Shown here piece after piece: positions 1-5,452 of a stretch of DNA of 10,343 nucleotides (positions are counted from its first letter, which is position 1; each line of letters begins with the position of its first letter). Origin of the DNA: Oscillospiraceae bacterium (GTDB lineage Bacteria; Bacillota; Clostridia; Oscillospirales; Ruminococcaceae); assembly GCA_016303195.1 (NCBI GenBank), contig JAEDMD010000056.1, positions 1 through 10,343 on the forward strand, given 5' to 3'. The notes below the pieces were generated by a model. The model saw only the letters and a list, made by a program, of their open reading frames with translations. It was not told where the DNA came from and ran no database searches. The translations under genes were made by a program, and so were the position numbers.

Positions 1-57
1 TTCAAAAGGGTTTTCCTCAATATCACGTGTAAAAACTTCTGTAAGAGTACCGCACAT
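1..57 (-). CDS. Possible 5' end of a gene running off the left edge
   Basis: An ATG at 57-55 opens a frame reading MCGTLTEVFTRDIEEN and continuing off the window. It begins 22 bases after the folD stop on the same strand, with no terminator hairpin between, so it could be the next gene of the operon. The Shine-Dalgarno match is poor (only a purine-rich AAGAAAAG about 10 bases upstream), and nineteen codons are too few to recognise a family. It could equally be chance open sequence or use a start outside the window. Confidence 0.3.
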   Translation of the reverse strand, partial: MCGTLTEVFTRDIEENPFE

Positions 58-79
58 AATGTGGGGAGCTTTTCTTATT

Positions 80-937
80 TTACTTTATCCCTGCCTGCTG
101 TTTAGCGGCTGTGAGGGTATTCTTCATCAGCATGGCGATAGTCATAGGGCCGACACCGCCAGGAACGGGAGTGATGTATGAAGCCTTTTTCTCGGCGGAT
201 TCAAACTCAACGTCGCCGCAGAGTTTGCCGTTTTCGAGACGGTTCATGCCGACATCGATAACAACTGCGCCTTCCTTGACCATATCGCCTGTAACGAAAT
301 TCGCTCTGCCGACTGCAACAACGAGAATATCAGCGCCGAGGCAGATCTCCTTGAGGTTCTTGGTCTTGGAGTGGCAGATAGTAACTGTACCGTTCTTCTG
401 GAGAAGAAGCATTGCCTGTGGCTTGCCGACGATGTTGCTTCTGCCGATAACTACGCACTGCTTGCCTGTGATGTCTGTACCTGTGCTTTCGATAAGTCTC
501 ATTACGCCCGCAGGTGTGCATGGCAGGAATGAATATTCGCCGATCATGATCTTGCCTACGTTGATCGGGTGGAATGCATCAACGTCCTTATCGGGTGAGA
601 TCGCATTGATTACAGCCTTTTCGTCGATATGCTTTGGAAGCGGAAGCTGTACAAGGATTCCGTTAACTCTGTCGTCACGGTTGAGAACGTTCACCAGATC
701 GAGAAGCTGTTCCTCTGTGGTGTTCTCGTCAAGTGCGTACTCATATGACTGGAAGCCGACTGCCTCGCAAGCCTTTTTCTTGTTGTTTACGTAAACTCTT
801 GAAGCAGGGTCATTTCCCACGATAACTACTGCAAGGCCGACCTTGAGACCCTTTTCGTCTCTCAGCTTTGCTGTTTCGTCTGCTACCTCCTGCTTTACTG
901 CTGCGGAAACTGCTTTTCCGTCGATTAACTGTGCCAT
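80..937 (-). CDS. folD: FolD: bifunctional methylenetetrahydrofolate dehydrogenase / methenyltetrahydrofolate cyclohydrolase
   Basis: Cytosolic enzyme interconverting 5,10-methylene-, 5,10-methenyl- and 10-formyl-tetrahydrofolate with NADP, supplying one-carbon units for purines, thymidylate and formyl-Met. The protein is 285 aa, normal for FolD. Visible signatures: the catalytic YVNNK (Tyr49, Lys53), VQLPLP near 96-101, DVDAF with Asp120, the nucleotide-binding GRSNIVGKP near 166-173, and [10 protein letters not shown] near 257-266. The frame stays open 14 codons further upstream, but the ATG at 937 is chosen because GAGGAGG lies 9 bases before it and the family begins MAQLIDGK. The gene starts 4 bases after the lgt stop and is probably co-transcribed with the M16 pair and lgt. 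No truncation or missing key residue is seen. Confidence 0.97.
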   Translation of the reverse strand: MAQLIDGKAVSAAVKQEVADETAKLRDEKGLKVGLAVVIVGNDPASRVYVNNKKKACEAVGFQSYEYALDENTTEEQLLDLVNVLNRDDRVNGILVQLPLPKHIDEKAVINAISPDKDVDAFHPINVGKIMIGEYSFLPCTPAGVMRLIESTGTDITGKQCVVIGRSNIVGKPQAMLLLQKNGTVTICHSKTKNLKEICLGADILVVAVGRANFVTGDMVKEGAVVIDVGMNRLENGKLCGDVEFESAEKKASYITPVPGGVGPMTIAMLMKNTLTAAKQQAGIK

Positions 938-941
938 GATA

Positions 942-1997
942 TTATTCCTCCTCATTATTATTGGTTGGGTCATCTTCATTTATATCGCCGTCGCCGAGAA
1001 TCGTTGAATTTTCGGGAACGTCGTTTTCATTGTCATTTTTGCTGTCCCTGCGTTTCAGCAGACTTTCCTCCAGCAATTTCTTTGATTCCTCAGTGTCCGC
1101 ATAGAGCGTACAGCTTTCTGGATCTCTCTTACGCTTTGACAGCATCACAAGCTGTATTATCACCGAAGCGACAACCAGTACTGCCGACACCATCTGTGAG
1201 AATTTCAGACTTCCTGCCATGAGGCTGTCGGTGCGGATTCCCTCGATGAAGAATCTGACAGTTCCGTACCATGCAAGGTACATCAGGAATATCTGTCCGT
1301 CGTACTTTCTGCGCTTTGACCAGAATGACAGTACAAGGAATCCCAGCAGGCATCCCATGGACTCATAGAAGAAACACGGATGAACTCCCATGTTCCACAT
1401 CATTGTGGCATTTCCGTTGATGTTCATTTCACCGCCGAGGGAAGTCTGTTCGATGATGGTATTCTGTATCCGTCCGCCTGTCATGGACAACAGCCAGTCT
1501 GTATTCGAGCCGAAGCACTCCTGATTCACGAAGTTGCCCCATCGGCCGATTCCCTGTCCGATGAGGAATCCCAGCGAAACGATGTCAAGCATGGGGAGCA
1601 TTTTTACTTTCCGCACCTTGCATATGACAAGTCCCACCAGAATCGCTCCGATGAGTCCGCCGTAAATGGCAAGTCCGCCGTTTCGGGTGTTGAATATCGC
1701 CTTCAGATCGCCTTTGTACTCGTCCCACCGCAGTAATACATAATACACTCTTGCACCGATGATACCGCCGATAACACCGCCGATTATGGCATCTATGGCT
1801 CTGTCGGCATCAAGTCCGAAACGCTTCATCCTCGGCAGTACGTAGAGAAGCGCAAGTATCAGTCCTGTCACGATGATGACACCGTACCACTGAATGTCTA
1901 TCCCTCCGACAGAGAATGCCGTGGGGTCAATGTGGAATGTCCATCCCAGCTTTGGGAATTGTATTTCCGTAACGTCGTTTATTCTTTCAAGTTCCAT
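942..1997 (-). CDS. lgt: Lgt: phosphatidylglycerol-prolipoprotein diacylglyceryl transferase, with an extended acidic tail
   Basis: Integral membrane enzyme that moves a diacylglyceryl group from phosphatidylglycerol to the lipobox cysteine of prolipoproteins, the first step of lipoprotein maturation. The 351-aa protein has several hydrophobic segments (about 36-55, 69-88, 107-127, 138-150, 213-226, 236-252, 266-287). Family motifs seen are [10 protein letters not shown] at 151-160 (Arg152, Asn155, Asn158), HPCFFYE at 206-212 and VRFFIEG near 247-253. At 108-114 it reads GLAIYGG, so a tyrosine (Tyr112) stands where E. coli Lgt has the functionally important His103. Residues from about 288 form a hydrophilic, acidic, Asn-rich tail, making the protein roughly 60 aa longer than is usual. 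Its ATG shares one base with the ymfH stop (TAATG), with AAGGAAGG about 7 bases upstream. Identification is firm; the role of the tail is unknown. Confidence 0.95.
   Translation of the reverse strand: MELERINDVTEIQFPKLGWTFHIDPTAFSVGGIDIQWYGVIIVTGLILALLYVLPRMKRFGLDADRAIDAIIGGVIGGIIGARVYYVLLRWDEYKGDLKAIFNTRNGGLAIYGGLIGAILVGLVICKVRKVKMLPMLDIVSLGFLIGQGIGRWGNFVNQECFGSNTDWLLSMTGGRIQNTIIEQTSLGGEMNINGNATMMWNMGVHPCFFYESMGCLLGFLVLSFWSKRRKYDGQIFLMYLAWYGTVRFFIEGIRTDSLMAGSLKFSQMVSAVLVVASVIIQLVMLSKRKRDPESCTLYADTEESKKLLEESLLKRRDSKNDNENDVPENSTILGDGDINEDDPTNNNEEE
947..953 (-). promoter_or_regulatory. folD ribosome-binding site inside the lgt C-terminus
   Basis: GAGGAGG on the minus strand, 9 bases before the folD ATG. 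It sits inside the last three sense codons of lgt (GAG GAG GAA, encoding Glu-Glu-Glu), so lgt translation must run over the site. This decides the folD start and suggests translational coupling. Confidence 0.8.
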
Positions 1998-3280
1998 TAT
2001 TCTGCCTTCCTTTCCACAACGGAGAGTACCAGCTTTTCGCTGTCCAGTTCATTTTTCATGAAACCGCACACATCCTGCGCTGTCAGTTCAGCGATATGTT
2101 CGATGATATCAAAGGGCGAAACTCCCTCCAGATAGGCATCGAGCATCATTGAAGATACCATTTCCACGTTGTTGAGTTCACGGATGAGAACGGCGTACAT
2201 TGTTTTCTGGAATCGGCGGAAATCCTTTTCGGGTATCCCCTCATTGACCATCCGCTTCACTTCTGCAATAAGCTCATCCCTGATAATTTCCGATTTTTCT
2301 GACTCTCCGCTGAATATCAGCGAGAAATATCCATCACCTGTAAATACCTCATAGCTGAAAGTGGAATTGATGATATTCGCTTTCAGCAAGCGCTGATACA
2401 TCTCCGAGGACGGGTCTGTCAGCAGTTCGCCTGCAATTGCCGCCGCCGCAGTCTTTTTCAGCTTTTCGCTTCCGCTGCATGGTCTGCACTTGTAGCCGAG
2501 GTTGAAGATATCAGCGCCGATGTCGAATTTCTGACGTATTTCTTTTTTCACGATGGTTTCGGGTTCGTCACCGAAATATGTTTCAAGCCCGTGGTCTTCG
2601 CAGTCTTTAAGGCACTCGTCGCAGATGGCGAGAACTTCGTCCGCATCAATGTTTCCTGCGATGGAGAGCGCCATATTATTAAGGTCATAGAACGTGTTAT
2701 AGCACTTGTAGAGCAGTTCGGGAGTAATGTGTGAAATACTCTCCTTTGTGCCTGCAATGTCTATCTTTACAGGGTGCGAATGGTACATACATTCAAGCAT
2801 ATTGAACATTACACGCCAGTCGGGATCGTCGCAGGTCATTTGTATCTCCTGCCCGATTATGCCCATTTCCTTTTTCACGTTCTCATCGGTGAAATAGGGA
2901 TCCTGTACGAAATTAAGCAATATACGCAGGTTTTCCTGATAATTTGCCGAACAGCTGAACAGATATGCTGTCTTGTCAAAGGATGTGTAGGCATTGCAGT
3001 TTGCGCCTGTTTTGGCAAAAAGCTCGAACACTCCGCATTCCTGATTCTCGAACAGCTTATGCTCCAGAAAATGTGCGATACCTTCGGGAACAGTTGTAAA
3101 TTCGCTATCACTGTCGGTGCGGAACATATTATTTATCGAGCCGTATTTCGTGCCAATGACCGCTTCAACGCTCCTGAATCCCTTCATTTCGCAGATGTAG
3201 ATATCAAGTCCGCTCTTATGCTTCACATGGACGCAACTGTCGCCTGTACGTGCGCTTTTAAGGATCTCTTTCTGCATCAT
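1997..3280 (-). CDS. ymfH: M16 family zinc peptidase, catalytic subunit (YmfH-like)
   Basis: Predicted cytosolic M16 (pitrilysin/insulinase clan) metallopeptidase of 427 aa. The N-terminal half carries the inverted zinc motif HFLEH at 70-74, with a probable third ligand in the GIIGQEI segment (Glu145). The C-terminal half lacks the VRExxxLxY signature found in the partner. The next gene upstream on the same strand encodes a second M16 protein without HxxEH, so the two probably form a heterodimer in which each supplies half of the active site. The layout matches Bacillus subtilis YmfF/YmfH, proteins linked in databases to 5-aminopentanol modification of elongation factor P; applying that role here is inference. 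The start ATGATG overlaps the ymfF stop (ATGA), with GGGAGG 7 bases upstream. A role in processing another peptide cannot be excluded. Confidence 0.87.
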   Translation of the reverse strand: MMQKEILKSARTGDSCVHVKHKSGLDIYICEMKGFRSVEAVIGTKYGSINNMFRTDSDSEFTTVPEGIAHFLEHKLFENQECGVFELFAKTGANCNAYTSFDKTAYLFSCSANYQENLRILLNFVQDPYFTDENVKKEMGIIGQEIQMTCDDPDWRVMFNMLECMYHSHPVKIDIAGTKESISHITPELLYKCYNTFYDLNNMALSIAGNIDADEVLAICDECLKDCEDHGLETYFGDEPETIVKKEIRQKFDIGADIFNLGYKCRPCSGSEKLKKTAAAAIAGELLTDPSSEMYQRLLKANIINSTFSYEVFTGDGYFSLIFSGESEKSEIIRDELIAEVKRMVNEGIPEKDFRRFQKTMYAVLIRELNNVEMVSSMMLDAYLEGVSPFDIIEHIAELTAQDVCGFMKNELDSEKLVLSVVERKAE

Positions 3281-4542
3281 TCCTTTACCTCCCTGTCAAG
3301 CATGAGATATTCCGTATCAAGTTTCAGCGACTTTGCCGCCTCAATGATGCGTTCCTTTGTGACACTTCTGAAATCCGCCGCCATTTCTTCGGGAGTGACG
3401 ATTTTTCCTTCGCAGAGGCGCTCGAAATACCATGACGAATAGGAGGCTGTGGTATCGCCCACCTGATCCAGCGAATTTTCCACGGCAAGGCAGGCATTTT
3501 CCATATCCTCGTCAGTGAAATCGCCTTTCTGCATATCGGCTATCTGAGCGAGTATCTCAGTCCTTGCTTTTTCGATATTCTCCCTTTCAACACCGCTGTC
3601 AATGATGATCGCTCCTTTTGTTATGAGCTTTCGGCATCCGCAGTAATAGCAAAGGCTCAGCTTTTCACGGACGTTCCTGAACAGCTTCGACACGGGAGTT
3701 TCGCCCAGAATGGTGCTGAACATCCTCAGTGCGAAAACATCTGTGCAGTCGGTCTTGAACACCATGACCATCTTGCACTGGTTAACGTCAAATTCCTTTG
3801 AAACTGACGCAGGTTCGCTTTTCAGCGGACTAAGGCTCATGTACGAGATATCGGCAGGATGGCGGTCGATCTCCGCAAATCCCTTACGCATCATCGCTTC
3901 AACAGACGGGTCATCCTCAGCGGAAACAAAGGTTATCTCCACACGTGCGGTGCTGAGTATACGCTTATATGCTTCATATGCGCCTTTTGATGTGACAGCT
4001 TCGGCAGTTCTGCGTGTACCGTAGCAGCGGTTAGCGGCAGGCTCGCCCTTAAAAGCTGTCTCAATAGCTTTGGCAAGGGCATAGTCACGCTTGCTGTTAA
4101 GTTCGGCATCTATTCGGTCAAGAAGCTCCTGTTTTGCTATGGCGAAGGCTTCGCTTTCAAATTCGCCGTTCACCACATTCGGTCTGAACAGGCAATCGCT
4201 GAATATCTCCAGCATACTTCCCTGAATATCCTCGCCGTATATGGCATATCTGCTTGCAAGCCACGATGCGCTGATGCCCGATATCATAAGGTCTCCACGC
4301 TTGCTGACGAATGAAGAAATTCCCGAACCGTAAAGTTCGGTGAGGGCTTCGCTCATGGCGGCAATTGTTGTATATTTTGAGTTTGTATCGGTGAGAACGC
4401 TCATTGCAAGGGAATCCTCCGAGGCAGTTTCTCCCGATAATTCTGTTATCAGTCTGACTGTCAGGGCAGATGTCTTGAATTTTTCGTCGATGACCGTCGA
4501 AAAGCCTATGCTGTCGCCGATCTCTATTCTTTTATACTCCAT
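3277..4542 (-). CDS. ymfF: M16 family peptidase-like protein, non-catalytic subunit (YmfF-like)
   Basis: A 421-aa M16-fold protein. The N-terminal domain has no HxxEH zinc motif, so it should not be catalytic alone. The C-terminal domain holds LFRNVREKLSLCYY, with Arg292 and Tyr299/Tyr300, the Arg/Tyr signature that in heterodimeric M16B peptidases is supplied by the non-zinc subunit to bind substrate. It is therefore complementary to the downstream ymfH product. Start: the frame extends 12 codons further upstream, but the ATG at 4542 has AGGAG 6 bases before it, so it is preferred. It is the first gene of the operon, with a good promoter about 50 bases upstream. The link to EF-P modification comes from B. 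subtilis naming only; I see nothing in this protein that defines the substrate. Confidence 0.85.
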   Translation of the reverse strand: MEYKRIEIGDSIGFSTVIDEKFKTSALTVRLITELSGETASEDSLAMSVLTDTNSKYTTIAAMSEALTELYGSGISSFVSKRGDLMISGISASWLASRYAIYGEDIQGSMLEIFSDCLFRPNVVNGEFESEAFAIAKQELLDRIDAELNSKRDYALAKAIETAFKGEPAANRCYGTRRTAEAVTSKGAYEAYKRILSTARVEITFVSAEDDPSVEAMMRKGFAEIDRHPADISYMSLSPLKSEPASVSKEFDVNQCKMVMVFKTDCTDVFALRMFSTILGETPVSKLFRNVREKLSLCYYCGCRKLITKGAIIIDSGVERENIEKARTEILAQIADMQKGDFTDEDMENACLAVENSLDQVGDTTASYSSWYFERLCEGKIVTPEEMAADFRSVTKERIIEAAKSLKLDTEYLMLDREVKE

Positions 4543-4559
4543 AATCAACTCCTGTTGAT

Positions 4560-4576
4560 GCTCCTTTTCACGGAGC
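4560..4576 (-). other. Small hairpin in the ymfF leader
   Basis: GCTCC and GGAGC form a 5-bp stem around a 7-base loop between the predicted transcription start and the ymfF ribosome-binding site. There is no U-tract, so it is not a terminator. It may simply stabilise the 5' end; no regulatory role can be read from the sequence. Confidence 0.4.
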
Positions 4577-4592
4577 AAAATGCATACATTAT

Positions 4593-4621
4593 ATTATACC
4601 ACACTTTTCTCAGAAATGCAA
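4593..4621 (-). promoter_or_regulatory. Sigma-A-type promoter of the ymfF-ymfH-lgt-folD operon
   Basis: On the minus strand TTGCAT (4621-4616) is followed after exactly 17 bases by a perfect TATAAT (4598-4593). The expected start near 4586 gives a leader of about 44 nt before the ymfF ATG. It is the only convincing promoter I see ahead of the four-gene run. Confidence 0.8.
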
Positions 4622-4674
4622 ATTTTAGTTGTTGAGGGGATACGGATAAATTTGTTTATCATAAATATTATTTT

Positions 4675-4697
4675 GTAGGGACGGCCATTGGCCGTCC
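4675..4697 (+). repeat. REP-like unit 1 (GTAG + hairpin)
   Basis: GTAG (4675-4678) directly abuts a perfect 9-bp inverted repeat, GGACGGCCATTGGCCGTCC, with a single-base centre. This is the reference unit of the family in this window and faces unit 3. Confidence 0.85.
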
Positions 4698-4721
4698 TCA
4701 GAATAACGCATAAAAAGCAAA

Positions 4722-4744
4722 GAGCCGCCAAAGGCGGTCCCTAC
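4722..4744 (-). repeat. REP-like unit 2, degenerate stem
   Basis: A GCCGCC-AAA-GGCGGT hairpin followed directly by CTAC (GTAG on the minus strand). The upper five pairs are intact; the base of the stem has one mismatch and one G:T pair. The core differs from unit 1, but the flanking tetranucleotide is the same. Confidence 0.65.
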
Positions 4745-4776
4745 ATCGGTTTCAGCGAATTTATTTGGAAAGCAAA

Positions 4777-4799
4777 GGACGGCCAATGGCCGTCCCTAC
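4777..4799 (-). repeat. REP-like unit 3
   Basis: GGACGGCCAATGGCCGTCC (perfect 9-bp arms) followed by CTAC. It is the exact reverse complement of unit 1, so 4675-4799 forms an inverted pair resembling a BIME (paired REP element). Confidence 0.85.
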
Positions 4800-4825
4800 A
4801 ATCGGCTATTATTCGTGAATGTTTT

Positions 4826-4851
4826 GTAGGGGCTGGCGTCCACGACAGCCC
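4826..4851 (+). repeat. REP-like unit 4, divergent stem
   Basis: GTAG (4826-4829) directly followed by a hairpin: GGGCTG pairs with CAGCCC, then one g/a mismatch, then CGT pairs with ACG around a CC loop. The core sequence is unrelated to unit 1, yet the tetranucleotide and stem size are kept. Confidence 0.65.
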
Positions 4852-4869
4852 ACATTATAGTGAATTCAT

Positions 4870-4895
4870 GGAACGGCGAGGGCGCCGTTCCCTAC
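4870..4895 (-). repeat. REP-like unit 5, divergent stem
   Basis: GGAACGGCG and CGCCGTTCC form a perfect 9-bp stem around AGGG, followed immediately by CTAC. It faces unit 4 in inverted orientation. Confidence 0.7.
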
Positions 4896-4927
4896 AAATA
4901 TTTCATCATATTTGTCCGATTATTTGA

Positions 4928-4950
4928 GGACGGCCAATGGCCGTCCCTAC
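4928..4950 (-). repeat. REP-like unit 6
   Basis: GGACGGCCAATGGCCGTCC followed by CTAC, identical to unit 3. It lies 21 bases beyond the ncRNA terminator. Confidence 0.85.
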
Positions 4951-4970
4951 AAGTTTTCGTTATTTCACGC

Positions 4971-4996
4971 AAAAAAAATGCTTCCTCATGGGAAGC
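4971..4996 (-). terminator. Rho-independent terminator of the ncRNA
   Basis: On the minus strand GCTTCC, loop CATGA and GGAAGC form a 6-bp stem followed by A and eight T. It is the strongest intrinsic terminator in the window and works only in the minus direction. Confidence 0.85.
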
Positions 4997-5295
4997 GTCT
5001 AAAGGAAACATATTGTCGGCGACTTACTTGTCACCGGAGAATAGAGGGAAAGCCATTGCTGTACTGCCACTGTACGTCGCCGCCTAAAGCTAAGTACAAA
5101 TACAGCAACAGCCTATTGACGGTGAGAAATGAACACCGTAGAATATTCTTCCCGCTTCTGCACTGCGGGAGGAACGAGATTGGAACTATGCGAAAACATC
5201 ACGCTCTCAGAGAGGGAAAAGAACGCTGCTAATGTGACCTGCAACATATCGCAGGGACGAAGGGATAAGCCCTGCGGTCATTTCGCTTAGTACAT
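4971..5295 (-). ncRNA. Predicted structured non-coding RNA, about 325 nt, class not recognised
   Basis: This stretch has the layout of an RNA gene on the minus strand: a promoter at 5301-5328, a predicted start near 5295 and a rho-independent terminator at 4971-4996, with no convincing reading frame. In RNA order there is TGACC/GGTCA (5276-5280 with 5235-5239) enclosing GCAGGG/CCCTGC; a 6-bp stem 5165-5170/5150-5155; a 6-bp stem 5134-5139/5119-5124; and a 14-bp helix 5101-5114/5050-5063. A further 7-bp match, 5076-5082 with 5017-5023, joins the loop of the 14-bp helix to sequence downstream, giving a possible pseudoknot. Three A:C mismatches on the plus strand become G:U pairs on the minus strand, supporting minus-strand function. 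I saw no diagnostic motif of RNase P RNA, tmRNA, 6S or SRP RNA. The 3' end and strand are well supported, the start is approximate and the function is unknown. It could also be a long leader or a degenerate copy of a known class. Confidence 0.65.
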
Positions 5296-5300
5296 TTATT

Positions 5301-5328
5301 ATTATACTCATTTCCGCAGAAAAAACAA
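5301..5328 (-). promoter_or_regulatory. Promoter of the ncRNA
   Basis: On the minus strand TTGTTT (5328-5323), a 16-base spacer and a perfect TATAAT (5306-5301). The start is expected near 5295. It is divergent from the regulator promoter at 5391-5419. Confidence 0.65.
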
Positions 5329-5390
5329 TCCATTATCCTCTCTTATTAAGAAGATTTTTTTATGTCAGCTCTAAAACGTGTAAAATAGTC

Positions 5391-5419
5391 TTGCATTTTA
5401 ATGCATATTATGATACAAT
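5391..5419 (+). promoter_or_regulatory. Promoter of the hybrid regulator, with overlapping palindrome
   Basis: TTGCAT (5391-5396), 17-base spacer, TACAAT (5414-5419), with TG at 5411-5412 giving an extended -10. The start is expected near 5426, a leader of about 27 nt. The inverted repeat TGCATT-TT-AATGCA (5392-5405) covers the -35 box and could be an operator, perhaps for autoregulation; that is inference. Confidence 0.75.
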
Positions 5420-5452
5420 AGTATACATAAGATGTACGAAAGGCGGTGTATC

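Noticed and set aside
111..794. Long plus-strand frame opposite folD
   Set aside because: It is a shadow of the folD coding sequence and lacks a ribosome-binding site and any recognisable domain.
4674..4951. CRISPR array
   Set aside because: Units are unevenly spaced, in both orientations and of different core sequence, with no uniform spacers and no cas genes.
5030..5085. Cobalamin riboswitch, suggested by GCCACTGTAC on the plus strand
   Set aside because: The surrounding conserved boxes (AGCCAGGAGACCTGCC and others) are missing, and the neighbouring regulator has its own promoter further downstream.
4688..5232. Several short open frames of 75-106 codons on the plus strand across the repeat and RNA region
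   Set aside because: They are translations of the hairpin repeats and the structured RNA, have no ribosome-binding sites, and overlap each other in different frames.
4971..5295. RNase P RNA, tmRNA, 6S RNA or SRP RNA
   Set aside because: The GAGGAAAGUCC-type core of RNase P, the tRNA-like ends and tag frame of tmRNA, and the SRP tetraloop helix were not found on either strand. GAGGGAAAGCC on the plus strand is only superficially similar, and that strand lacks a terminator.
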